Source of the DNA: Alkalilimnicola ehrlichii
GTDB lineage: Bacteria > Pseudomonadota > Gammaproteobacteria > Nitrococcales > AK92
DNA length: 64,000 bases
NCBI RefSeq assembly: GCF_003399765.1
Contig: NZ_NFZV01000014.1
Coordinates: forward strand, 1 to 64,000
Direction of reading: 5' to 3'
Numbering within the stretch: the stretch's first letter is position 1; the number at the start of each line of letters is the position of its first letter. Below, in pieces: positions 40,969 to 50,153 of this stretch. A program made the position numbers and the translations under genes. The notes below the pieces were generated by a model. The model saw only the letters and a list, made by a program, of their open reading frames with translations, made no database searches and was not told where the DNA came from.

Positions 40969-41374
40969 CGGCTGCTGCCCCTCCGCTCACTACTAAGAAT
41001 AGGAAGAAGTATAGAGCTTGGCCTGAGCGCGATCGCTCCATCGCGTTTCGCTTCCAGAAGTGTCCAGCTGCGCTGTCTCTGTTTACATAATTATCTGTTT
41101 ACATAATTAGAAGCAATTCAATATGATAAAAATTCATAATTATCTTGCCCACGGCGACAGGTACGATCATGGTTGATCTTAGCGATATGCCGGTCGACGG
41201 CCCATGCGGTTGACCGCGCTGAAGGTAGGGTGAGCCAAGTCATGCTCGTTGCAGTGTTTCCGCTCCGGTGGCTTGAGTCGTTACCAGCGGCATGTGTACA
41301 CGCAAGCTTTTGGTGCACGCCCTCTCAGAGTCAATTTGTAAGTGGAGCACTTTCTGTGGGGTGAATGTGGCCCG
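40969..41374. other. Degenerate intergenic DNA before IS30 remnant
   Basis: About 400 bp without a supportable gene, containing the 16-bp tandem repeat at 41079. A reverse-strand frame at 41118-41318 is short and not recognised. AT content is higher than in the flanking genes. Confidence 0.4.
41079..41110. repeat. 16-bp tandem repeat in AT-rich intergenic DNA
   Basis: CTGTTTACATAATTAT is followed directly by CTGTTTACATAATTAG, a two-copy direct repeat with one mismatch. It lies in an AT-rich stretch unlike the GC-rich surroundings, just before IS30 remnants. It could be part of a promoter or a relic of transposition. Confidence 0.7.
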
Positions 41375-41720
41375 ATGGACGAGAAGAAGTATCGGCACCT
41401 TTCATTTGAAGAGCTAGCAGTGGCGACGCTTGAGCGCCACTGGGGCATGGGTATGCGGGGAAGTGCACGGCTACGCAAGCTCTTGCCGGAGACGCCGCTT
41501 CACCGCCAGGTGGGCGACTGCCTGCTGTATTGGCGATGGTTATCGGAGCCAATCCGCGCCAGCCACAACGCCTGCCATGGCGGCGTGGCAGCAGCGAGAA
41601 CACCGACGAGCTGCTGCGCAAGTTTCTACCTAAGGGCGCACTGTCTTCACGGTCAGTCGGATTCGACGCAACGCCGTCGTGTGCCTCCTCAACGCTTTTA
41701 TTTGCAACGAACTAACGTGG
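41375..41720 (+). pseudogene. IS30-family transposase remnant
   Basis: Two separated pieces of an IS30 transposase survive. At 41375 the N-terminal start MDEKKYRHLSFEEL matches the beginning of IS30 helix-turn-helix regions. At 41578 in another frame WRRGSSENTDELLRKFLPKG matches the conserved C-terminal SPWQRGSNENTNGLLRQ segment. Only about 130 bp separate them, so most of the DDE core is deleted and frames are broken. The element is inactive. I could not define its inverted repeats. It marks past transposition between the biosynthetic genes and their putative regulator. Confidence 0.75.
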
Positions 41721-41871
41721 GTTCTAGCAGGCTGAATGAGTCGGCCTGCTTCGGTGTGGGCATGCCGATAGAGGGGTGTGACACAGAATAAGGTGCCTTT
41801 GCGCCACTGGAAGGCCGCAACCCTGCTTTTTCGGGGCTGAGGCGGAATGGACTTGTGGGAGACTACCGAGG

Positions 41872-42546
41872 ATGGGTGGAGAGCAGAAGGAACATGCTGT
41901 TGTAGTGGTTGATGGCGACTGTCGGAGGCAACGAACCTACCGGTGCATGATATCGACGCATCCAGGTCTGAACCTGCTATGGGTTGCTGGCTCATACGAT
42001 GAAGCGTTGCAGCTTCTGGAAGAAAACTCGTCATGTGTGATGGTGATTGATTTGGCGCTCGCAGACGGGGACGCGCTTGAACTCATCAGGGTTGTTGAGC
42101 GCCGTCGGAGCGATATGCGGGTGGTTGCGGTTGCAGGCCAGTTTGATGCAAGGAAAGCCCTTGCAGCATTCGCGGCGGGTGCTCGCGGCTACGTACTAAG
42201 GGATTCCGAACTTGTGAATGTCGCCGAAGCGGCGGTGCAGGTGGCGCAGGGATATTCGCCGCTAGACCCATTGGTGGCCGGCTACGTACTGGCGGAGCTG
42301 CGGAGACTAGGCTCAAAGGCCGAGAGCAAAGAGCGGCTCGACGCGCCCCTGACAAGGCGTGAGCGCGAAGTGCTCTGTCTGCTGGTGAAGGGGCTGGCGT
42401 ATGGGGAGGTGGCAAATACGCTTGGGCTTTCCATAAACACGGTATGCAGCCATATAAAGAACATCTACCGTAAGCTAGGAGTGCGGTCGCGGAGCGAGGC
42501 GGTGTATGAGGTGATGGCAGCGGGTGTGCGCGATGTTTATATATGA
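41872..42546 (+). CDS. LuxR/NarL-type response regulator with degenerate receiver
   Basis: A 224-residue intact protein. An N-terminal receiver domain (1-120) has the acidic pair in VVVDGD (residues 11-16) and a candidate phospho-acceptor Asp60 in VMVID. The conserved Thr/Ser reads Ala (VVAVAGQFD) and the conserved Lys of the GYLLKD motif is Arg (GYVLRDSE). The C-terminal LuxR helix-turn-helix begins near residue 158 (LTRREREVLCLLVKGLAYGEVANTLGLS, then NTVCSHIKNIYRKLGV). No histidine kinase lies nearby. It probably controls the biosynthetic cluster, and the receiver may act without phosphorylation; both points are inferred. Confidence 0.85.
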   Translation: MGGEQKEHAVVVVDGDCRRQRTYRCMISTHPGLNLLWVAGSYDEALQLLEENSSCVMVIDLALADGDALELIRVVERRRSDMRVVAVAGQFDARKALAAFAAGARGYVLRDSELVNVAEAAVQVAQGYSPLDPLVAGYVLAELRRLGSKAESKERLDAPLTRREREVLCLLVKGLAYGEVANTLGLSINTVCSHIKNIYRKLGVRSRSEAVYEVMAAGVRDVYI

Positions 42547-42670
42547 CGACCTTGGCCTTCTTATTACAACATCGCCTGGATTTTGGGGGATGTCGTAATG
42601 TGCGCGCCATGGATGCCATCGCCCTTGATCGAACCGCTGGAAGCCTAGCTCTTCTGGCTCGGGAGCTGTG

Positions 42671-43415
42671 ATGTCGCCTGGAAAGGAGGGTTCCATTTGC
42701 GTTGGTCATGCTCAGGTGCAGGTTTGGCTGGTGCCGCTCGATGGACTCACCGATAGTGTACGGAGTGCGTGTTCGGCTTGGCTTGCCCCGGCCGAGGCCG
42801 AGCGGTATGGCCGATTCATCCAGGCAGAGGCACGCGATCAGTTTCTTGTGGCGCGGGCGTGCTGCGAGCAACGTTGTACCGCTATACGGGTATCCGCGGA
42901 TCGGCCCTGCAATTCCGTACAAACCGGTTTGGGCGCCCCTATCTGAAAAATCGCGATACTCCTCAGTTCAATTTATCCCATACGCGCGGGTTGGTCGCGC
43001 TCGCGATTACCCATGAAGGCGAGGTTGGCGTGGATGTCGAGGACTTCACGCGCGGTGCAGATGTGCGAGCCCTTGCAGGCGGCTTGTTCTCGCCGGCTGA
43101 AGCGGCCAAGGTCGATTCCGCGTCCGGCAAGGCGGCTAAGGAGCTGTTTTTCCGCTTGTGGACGCTAAAGGAGGCTTACGTAAAAGCGCGAGGCGCTGGA
43201 CTGAGTATGGCGCTGGATCGATTTAGCTTCGGGCAGTTAGGGGCTAACCCGCAACTATTGCCGGCATCTGACGACGAAGCGGAGGCGGAGCGGTGGCGGT
43301 TTTTCAGGCAACGGTTACGCCGCGCCATATCCTTGCGGTAGCGTATGCGCCCGAGCTTAGCAGGCGGGCCCCGGTCGCCGTCCGCTGGCTGGACAATATC
43401 GCTAACATCCTCTAG
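42671..43415 (+). CDS. Sfp-type 4'-phosphopantetheinyl transferase (two frame breaks)
   Basis: About 248 residues. ATG at 42671 has GGGAG upstream. Breaks of one base lie near 42862 (GCGCGGGCG) and at the T5 run 43300-43304. Joined frames give ARAVLRATLYRY, then FGRPYL, FNLSHT, the magnesium-site GVDVED, and WTLKEAYVKARG, the signature set of Sfp/EntD-type transferases. The C terminus reads TPRHILAVAY and ends at 43413-43415. The enzyme would attach phosphopantetheine to the carrier domains of the NRPS-PKS and the FAAL fusion. Its position at the end of the cluster fits that role. Confidence 0.87.
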
Positions 43416-43499
43416 CTACGCAACGTGTAAGACTCTTGTGTAGAACTGTCGATGGCCTCTGTCTTGGCTTTTGGCCACAAGGGTTGCCTCTCGCGTGCC

Positions 43500-44680
43500 T
43501 TAGCCCGGCTTACCGTCCACTCGCGGTTGCGTCAGATAACGCCAAAAGATTGCCAGATACAGCACAAAGCCCAAGCTCCAGACGAGTGACGAGAGTCCGT
43601 AGCCAGCGAAAAAGTGCCATTGTGGCGTAAGCACCGGGGCGAAGCTGCGTACTAAAGCGCCCAGGAGTACGCAGATAAAAGCCAGCCGGATCGCCGGCGC
43701 GTGAGAGAGCGCATAGCGCCCGGTGTGGCGTTGGCCGGCAATGGCCAGCACTGCGAGCATTGCCATGCCGATAGCGCCGCTTGTGAGAAGATGGCGAGCG
43801 TGGTTGGCGGGGAAAACACCGAGCAGGTAGTCTAGCCCGATCAAACCAAACCCCAGCGCCAGCAGCCAGTAGGTGGTATAAAGGGCGGCGACGTAGCTAT
43901 GGCGCAATACCTTCCCTAAGTGCCAATCGTTGAGCAAATTGAGTACGGCCGCGGCAGCCGCGAGAGCGATCCAGCCGGTAATCGCCTCCTGTGGCAGCCA
44001 TAGATCGAGGGCCAGAAAGGCGATGATGGCGGCCATGGCCAAGTTGCGCCGCGGCGGCCGGGCCAGGTAACGTTGCTCGTGTTCGCCCAGCTCGTTCAGC
44101 GCGCCGTTGACGATCTGCATGGAAATCCGGCTGACGGCGGCGACGATCAGTAACAGGAATATTCCTGCCGCGAGGTTCAGGGCGCGCAACGGCGCCAATT
44201 CGACCCAGCCGGCCCAGGACAAGAATACCAGTAGCTGGGCCCCCCACAGCGCCAGCAGCAGATACAAGAATACGCGGTGGCGGCGGCGCGCATCCTGCCA
44301 GAAGGGGGGCCTACGTACGCGATCAGAAGGCCGAGAAAGGTGAGGTTGGTTACGGCCGCCGTTAGCAGGCCGAGCCAGCCGCTTGCCCACAATGCCAGTC
44401 GGCCGGCTAACCACAACACGATCAGTATCAGCAGCGCCTTGCCGGTAACGGGGCGGGTACCGGTAAAGTCCGGCGCTGCCGTGAGTAGAAATCCCGCCAG
44501 TCCGGCGCCGGCAAAGCCGAACACCATTTCGAATGCATGCCAATCGATGGCCCTGTCCGGCAGCGGCATGATGCCGGACAGGGCTCCGGCCCAGTACAGG
44601 CCGGCAACCGCCCCGTAGCCGGCGGCGAGCAGGAAGAAAGAGCGAAAACCATAGGCAAGTAATCGCGGCGGTGTACTCAT
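43500..44680 (-). CDS. nnrS: NnrS family haem/copper membrane protein (frame break at C6, 44304-44309)
   Basis: About 393 residues with around 12 hydrophobic helices. The first frame runs GFRSFFLLAAGYGAVAGLYW to LLIAYVGPP and then breaks at the homopolymer at 44304-44309. One base away it continues FWQDARRRHRVFLYLLLALWG to the stop at 43500. NnrS is a haem- and copper-containing inner-membrane protein that protects against nitrosative stress, including nitrosylated iron pools. Here its start overlaps the ABC ATPase stop (ATGA). It is the last gene of an operon with an ABC importer and a TonB receptor preceded by a Fur box, a context unlike nitric oxide reductase clusters. Confidence 0.83.
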
Positions 44681-45450
44681 GATGCCGACTCCTGCGCAGC
44701 GCCGGGCAGGGCGAACGCGGCGGCCACCGCCGGTTCGTCCAGGAGAGCTTGCACGTGCCGGTACAGCCAGGTGTTGTCGCGGCTACTCCAGGAAGCCTCC
44801 AGCCGCCGCCGATGAACGATCCGGCCGGGTTCGGGGGCGAGTACCAGCACTTCGTGGCTGAGGCGGACGGCCTCCATCAAATCGTGGGTGACGAATAGCA
44901 CTGCGAGCCCGCGGTCGCGGATTTCGGCAAGCAGCTGGTTCTGTAGCTCTTGTCGCAGCCCGATGTCCAGGGCGCTGAACGGTTCGTCCAGCAGTAACAG
45001 GTCGGGCTCGATAGCAAGGGCGCGCGCCAGAGCCACCCGTTGCCGCATGCCGCCGCTGAGTTCGTGCGGATACTTAGCCAGGGCAGCTGCTTCCAGGCCG
45101 ACCCGTTTGGCCAGTATCAGGGCGGCGTGGTGGCGTTCGGCTCGCCGTATGCCGGCGGCTTTCAGGCCCAGGGTCAGGTTTTCGCCGGCCCGGTACCAGG
45201 GCAGCAGTCGCGGTTCCTGAAACATAAAAGCGGTGCGCGCGAAGGTGTTGCTGACCGTGCCGGTATCGGGTTCGGCGAGACCGCCAGCCAGCCGCAGTAG
45301 CGTGGTTTTGCCGCAGCCGGAAGCACCGACCAGGGCCATAGCTTGACCGGGGCGCAGGGTCAGCTCGATCGTTTGGAGTACCGGTGTCGGGCCGAACCGG
45401 TGCGATATGCCTCCCAGGTGCAGCTTCCGCTCACTTGCTTTCGTTGTCAC
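44677..45450 (-). CDS. ABC transporter ATP-binding protein, NitT/TauT (SsuB/TauB-like) type
   Basis: A 257-residue ATPase. GTG at 45450 has GGAG seven bases upstream. Walker A is GASGCGKTT (near residue 43), the signature motif is LSGGMRQR, Walker B is LLLLDEP and the switch His is in FVTHDLMEA. The Q-loop reads MFQEPRLLPW, typical of the nitrate/sulfonate/taurine subfamily. It overlaps the permease gene upstream by 20 bp and the nnrS start downstream by four, so the set is one operon. Confidence 0.92.
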   Translation of the reverse strand: MTTKASERKLHLGGISHRFGPTPVLQTIELTLRPGQAMALVGASGCGKTTLLRLAGGLAEPDTGTVSNTFARTAFMFQEPRLLPWYRAGENLTLGLKAAGIRRAERHHAALILAKRVGLEAAALAKYPHELSGGMRQRVALARALAIEPDLLLLDEPFSALDIGLRQELQNQLLAEIRDRGLAVLFVTHDLMEAVRLSHEVLVLAPEPGRIVHRRRLEASWSSRDNTWLYRHVQALLDEPAVAAAFALPGAAQESAS

Positions 45451-46240
45451 GCCACATCTCCAAGCGCCGCTTGAGCGGCTCCAGCAACAAGTATTCGGTG
45501 ACTAACAGCAGGCCGACGATACTGACGATCCAAGCCATGGCCGCTGCCGTGTCCAGATGCGAGCGCGCCACCGCCAGCCCAGCGCCGACGCCGTCCGGGG
45601 TGGCCAGCAGTTCCGCCATTACCACGACTTTCCAGGACATGCCCAGGGCGCTGATCCAGGCCGGAAAGAGGTAGGAGAGGATGTGTGGCAGGTAGACTAC
45701 GCGAAAGCGCTGCCAGGGCGAGAGCCGAAAGGCCAATGCCATCTCTTTAAGTTGGCCGTCTAGGGTACGGCTGCCTTGCAGCGCGCCGACGAAGATCAAC
45801 GGCAGGGAGGCAATGACCACAGTGAAAATCGGCGAGGCGTCGGTAGCGCCGAACCAGATCATCGCTAACACGACCCAGGAAATCGGCGGGATGCCCATGA
45901 GTACGGTGACCAACGGGCGAGCGATCACCGAAGCGGTCAGGGACAACCCAGCCAGAATGCCCAAGGTCGAGCCCAGTGCCAGAGCAATGCCGAAGCCGCT
46001 TATTGCCCGGTAAGCCGTTACCGCCACCGCTTCGCCCAGACTGCCATCCAGCCCCAGCGCCCATAGCGCTTGGAAAGTGGCTCCCGGCGAGGGTAGGGCT
46101 AGGTCGCCCCAGATTCGGTTGCCGAGGTCCCAGACAGCAAGAAACATCAACAGGCTGGCGATTGCGCCCCAGCCGCTCCAGAGGTAGCTCAGCGTCGCGG
46201 TTGCCCCGCCACGCAGCCGCCTGCCCAGCCGGTTACTCAT
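45431..46240 (-). CDS. ABC transporter permease, NitT/TauT type
   Basis: A 269-residue permease with about six hydrophobic helices and the binding-protein-dependent transport EAA-like loop (LKEMALAFRLSPWQRFRVVYLPHILSYL) near residues 180-208. The family is the SsuC/TauC/NrtB group of importers for sulfonates, taurine, nitrate, thiamine precursors and related compounds. Its start overlaps the end of the binding-protein gene by eight bases. The frame is intact. Confidence 0.9.
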   Translation of the reverse strand: MSNRLGRRLRGGATATLSYLWSGWGAIASLLMFLAVWDLGNRIWGDLALPSPGATFQALWALGLDGSLGEAVAVTAYRAISGFGIALALGSTLGILAGLSLTASVIARPLVTVLMGIPPISWVVLAMIWFGATDASPIFTVVIASLPLIFVGALQGSRTLDGQLKEMALAFRLSPWQRFRVVYLPHILSYLFPAWISALGMSWKVVVMAELLATPDGVGAGLAVARSHLDTAAAMAWIVSIVGLLLVTEYLLLEPLKRRLEMWRDNESK

Positions 46241-47228
46241 CGAAATAGAACCGTTCCGGGGGCAGTTGGCCGCCGATCAGCGCCGGAGTCGTGCGTTCGA
46301 GCACACTGTAGAAGTGCTCTAGTTCGGCGCGGGCGACGGCGGCCGGTACCGCCCGTAGCTGGCTATGGGCAATTGCATCGACCACGGCCGGCGGTTTCAG
46401 CATCCCGCTGTGGCGGGCGACCATCTCGCCAGCGGCTTCGGGGTTGGCCAGTACCCACTCCAGGGCTGCTGCGTATTCGTGCTGCACCCGGGAGCGCAGT
46501 GCCGGCGATAGTTCGCCGACGGCGCTCAAGCCGGCCTGCGGTATCCGCGACTCCCGTTCGAATGTCTCGCCCCAGGCTTGTTGGAGATCTATCGCCCGGT
46601 GGAGTTCCGGAACGATCTGGCTCAGTGCGGCACCCTGTGTCTGGTAGAGGGCCATGGAGGCGGCCGGCTCGCTCAGCAAAGCGTGATCGACCCGCCGCAC
46701 GATGAGTAGCTGCATGGCATCCATAGGGCTTGCCACATAGCGCAGCCGCAGATCCCGGCGCTCGTCTAGGCCGTTAGCCCTTAGCAGTTCGCGGAGTACG
46801 ACGTCTGGCATGTCGCCGCGAAACGGCACGGCGATTTCTTTGCCGGCGAGGTCGGCCAGGCTATCCAGCTCGGCGTCGCGGGATACGACCCAGAGCAATC
46901 CCCAACTGGAAATGTTCAGCAGCTGTAAGTCTATGCCGCGGTTGTGTAGGTTGGCGGCGACATTACTTGGGAGGGCAACGAAGTCGACGTTACCTCTTAG
47001 TAGCAGTGCCCGCACCTGGTCGGGGTCGCGCCATTCTACGTATTCGACCTGCTCGGCGATGTCGTCCAGGGCGCCGGACTCGACCATGCGGATGAGGGGA
47101 AAGGAGACCGCCGCCGGAGGCCCGGCCAGTACCAGCCGTTCCTGGCGCTCGGCGGCGGCCGTCGTGCCGGTTAGCAGCAGGGCGATGCCGAGAAGCAGAA
47201 GGCCGCATTGGCGGATACGTTGTTTCAT
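46233..47228 (-). CDS. NitT/TauT-type periplasmic substrate-binding protein
   Basis: About 331 residues with a Sec signal peptide (QCGLLLLGIALLLTGTTAAA). The ATG at 47228 has GGAGGAA upstream; an in-frame ATG at 47258 is less likely. The protein resembles SsuA/NMT1 binding proteins (RGNVDFVALPSNVAANLHNRG, then LLWVVSRDAELDSLADLAGKEIAVPF). The ligand is unknown. It precedes the cognate permease and ATPase and follows a TonB receptor gene, suggesting an import path from the outer membrane for a large or scarce substrate, perhaps a metal complex. Confidence 0.85.
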   Translation of the reverse strand: MKQRIRQCGLLLLGIALLLTGTTAAAERQERLVLAGPPAAVSFPLIRMVESGALDDIAEQVEYVEWRDPDQVRALLLRGNVDFVALPSNVAANLHNRGIDLQLLNISSWGLLWVVSRDAELDSLADLAGKEIAVPFRGDMPDVVLRELLRANGLDERRDLRLRYVASPMDAMQLLIVRRVDHALLSEPAASMALYQTQGAALSQIVPELHRAIDLQQAWGETFERESRIPQAGLSAVGELSPALRSRVQHEYAAALEWVLANPEAAGEMVARHSGMLKPPAVVDAIAHSQLRAVPAAVARAELEHFYSVLERTTPALIGGQLPPERFYFDE

Positions 47229-47337
47229 GGCATTCCTCCGTGTTGAGGTGGTAAGCATAGTGCCCGAACGCGGTGGGCCTGCTCTTGATTCCGGTCTATT
47301 GCAGCGGCCCCGGCAGGGCCGTCGTGCGTTCGGTTCG

Positions 47338-49436
47338 TCAGAACGCTGCGTTCAGAGTCAGTTGCAGGTTGCGGCCCGGAGCGTTTGGCTCCTCGCCGCT
47401 GCGACCGGCGGTTAGGTGCTCGTGGTAGCTTTCGTCGAGCAGATTGGCGACCGCGAAGCGTAACTGGCCCTGGCTCAGGCCGAGCAGGGGGCCGAAGCGG
47501 TAACCCATGCCGACATCGACGGTAGTGAAACCTCGGGTCTCGTCCTCAGTGTTATTGGTCAGCTGGCTGCCGATGCGGTCTTGGCGTGCCACCGTGCGCA
47601 CGGCCGCATCCCAGTTGAAGCCGCGCGGCGGAGCGTAGCGTAGGCCCATGGTGGCCTCCCGCGGCGGAACCTCGGCCAGCGGCTCGCTATCGTGCTTGTT
47701 CTCCCCGCGCAGGTAAGTGAAGTAGCCAAAGGCTAGGTAGTGACCGACCAGGCGCCGCTCGAACTCGGCTTCTAGGCCGGTGAGGGTGACTTCGGCGAGG
47801 TTTTCGGTGCGCTTGATGGGCAGACCCAGTTGCGGATGTGTCTGGTCGGTGACGCGGCCGGTAATGTAGTCGTCGATCCGTGAATGAAACGCCGCGACGG
47901 CGTAGCGGGTATTCGGGGTGGCGCCTTTTATGCCCAGCTCCAGGGTGGTGCTGACCTCGGGGTCGAGCTGCGGGTTGCCCTGGTGGAAGTGGCCGTCGCC
48001 GCGCGGGGCCCATTCGAAGCGTTCTCGCATGTCGGCGGCGCGGTAGGCACGGCCGAGGTTGGCGTACGGGTTGAGCGCTGGGGCCAGATGGTAGACGCCG
48101 CCCAGCGACCAGGACAGGGTCGTGGCGGTATGCTCCAGATCCTCCGGGTTTGGGTTACCGGATTCAGCGGCGTCGCCGGCGATGCGATCGAAGCGGGCGC
48201 CAGCCTTGAAGGTCCAGCTATCGAACAGGATCTCGTCCTGAAGATAGACGCCGATGGCTTGGATGCGGCCGTCGCTGAACGGGTCGTTGCGTTGGGCGTC
48301 GGCAAAGGGGTCGTTTGGGTTTGGCGGTTGCAGCGTGGGGCGATCCTGATAACGCTTGGGGTCGCCTTGCATCTCCCAGGCATCTAAGCCGAGGCTGACG
48401 ACATGGCGTTCTCCCGGGGCAAAGTTCAGGTTGAGACGGCTGCCGAGCGTCGAGAAGGTAACGTCGGTGCGGACGATATCGCGATTGTGGCCTTCGCTAT
48501 AACCGCGGATCAGCCGATGTACCTCCTGCTGATAGATGCTGGCACGCAGCACCGGCTCGGCGGTGCCGCCGAAACGGTGTTCGTAGGCCGCTTCATAGAG
48601 GGTGCGTTCCTGTTCGGGGGAGCGTAGTACGGTATGTCCTACCGCGGGGTGGTTGTGGGCTTGTCGCGAGCCCGGATACCAGACATCTTCGTCGATCTGC
48701 TGCTGGGCGGTGAATTCGAGCATGCCCTGGTTGCCGGTGCGCAGGCGATAGTTCAGCCCCAGCGCTTGGCGGTTGAAGCCGGTGTGCGGTTCGGTGCCGT
48801 CCGGTGTTCGGTAGTCGTCGACTTCCAACGCAGAGGCGTTCAGGGTCAGTGCGTGGTCGGGGTTGCTTATGCGCAGCGTGGCGCCAATGTTGCGGCCGTC
48901 GTCAACGCTAGAGGCGCCGACGGTGATGTCGCCGCCTACTTGGGGTTCTGCACTGAACTCCGCCCGGTTAGTGATGATGTTGACGACCCCCCCATGGCGC
49001 CGCTGCCGTAAAGCACCGAGCTGGGCCCTTTCACCACTTCGATCCGCTCGACTTGCTCCAGCGCTATCATGGAGGCGATGGCGCCGGCAGGTTGGGCCGA
49101 ATTCAGGCGCACACCGTCCACTAGGATGACGATGTGTTCTTTCTTCAAGCCGCGCAGCACGGGGTTCATACCCCAAGCGCCGTCGCCGGCGGTCGCTAGC
49201 CCCGGACGGCCGCGCAGCAGTTCGCCAACGTTGGTTGCACCGCTGGCAACGATTTCGTCGCGCTCGATGACCGTGACCGCCTGCGGCGTGTGGAGGGATT
49301 TAGCGGCATGGCCGGAGGCGGTGATCGTGACCGGATCGAGCAGCTGCGGCGGCGTTTCCGCGTGCGACAGCAGAGGTAGCCCTCCCAGTAGACAACCGGC
49401 AGCGATCAGGAGGGGCGAGGCCTTGTCGTTTTGCAT
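47338..49436 (-). CDS. TonB-dependent outer-membrane receptor (frame break at C7, 48987-48993)
   Basis: About 700 residues. The first frame holds a signal peptide, a TonB-box-like segment (LDPVTITASG) and the plug domain to GPSSVLYGSGAMGG. It breaks at the seven-base homopolymer 48987-48993, and one base away continues VVNIITNRAEFSAEP, then a beta-barrel to the C-terminal Phe (NLQLTLNAAF). It is followed after about 110 bp by the NitT/TauT-type binding protein gene. A Fur-box-like site lies 58 bp upstream. The ligand is probably an iron, haem, cobalamin-like or other metal chelate; the receptor family does not settle it. Confidence 0.88.
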
Positions 49437-49493
49437 CGTGCACCTTCATATAAAAGCGTTATAGCGAGCAGCGGTAACGGTGCATCGATTATG

Positions 49494-49512
49494 GAATGAT
49501 AATGATTCGCAT
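49494..49512. promoter_or_regulatory. Putative Fur box (TonB receptor / His-rich gene)
   Basis: GAATGATAATGATTCGCAT resembles the 19-bp Fur consensus GATAATGATAATCATTATC, including the central AATGATAATGATT core. It lies between the divergent TonB receptor gene (start 49436) and the His/Cys repeat gene (start 49598), so it may control both. Confidence 0.6.
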
Positions 49513-49597
49513 TCATTGAGTAAGATCAAGGCTTGTCGATCGGAACATGGCCTCGCTGAGCGGGTCTTATAGATACAAGCCATTGGAAGGAGGTTGC

Positions 49598-49951
49598 ATG
49601 GCGACTTGTACGGCGGAGCATCACGCTAACCATAGCCATCGGCATGGCGCCGACTGCGGGCACGTCGCGATCCGGCACGACGGGCACATTTGCTATCTGC
49701 ACGATGGCCATTTGCACTATCCGCATGGCGATCATGTGGACGAACACGTCATCGCAGTGAGTACGACAAACCCGGTCGACTGCACGCCCGGACATAGCTG
49801 CGGCGCCTACGAGACAGGGCATGTGCATGGCCCGGGCTGTGGCCATGAAGCCGTGCCGCACGGCGATCACGTCTGTTACCTCGTCGACGGCCATCTGCAC
49901 TATCCGCACGGTGATCACTGCGACGACCACGGGCGAATAGAACTCGCCTGA
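49598..49951 (+). CDS. Two-repeat His/Cys-rich small protein, metal-binding
   Basis: A 117-residue soluble protein without a signal peptide. GGAAGGAGG precedes the ATG at 49598. It consists of two similar units of about 35-40 residues, each with a CGHxA core, GH or DHxCYL, and GHLHYPHGDH followed by acidic and His residues. A central linker has two further Cys. About a quarter of the residues are His by eye. The spacing suggests several zinc or iron sites. Proteins with the GHLHYPHGDH pattern are seen as uncharacterised companions of metal genes. Opposite strand to a Fur-boxed TonB receptor gene. Confidence 0.7.
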   Translation: MATCTAEHHANHSHRHGADCGHVAIRHDGHICYLHDGHLHYPHGDHVDEHVIAVSTTNPVDCTPGHSCGAYETGHVHGPGCGHEAVPHGDHVCYLVDGHLHYPHGDHCDDHGRIELA

Positions 49952-50153
49952 ATACGTGCCGCTGCCGGAAAGGAGCGGAAGGCGGCTTATCGGCGGGTAA
50001 GTAAGGCCTTCCCTCCTGCGATAAGGCCATTCCCGCACCGGAGGGTGCCGGCAGGCGAGTGCGACCGAGGCGAACTCGCAGGGGCAATTTTCTATCGCTT
50101 TAGCATGCTGTTATTCTTGGCTGCTGCTGTGTCCGCCGCCAAGGAGAATCCAG

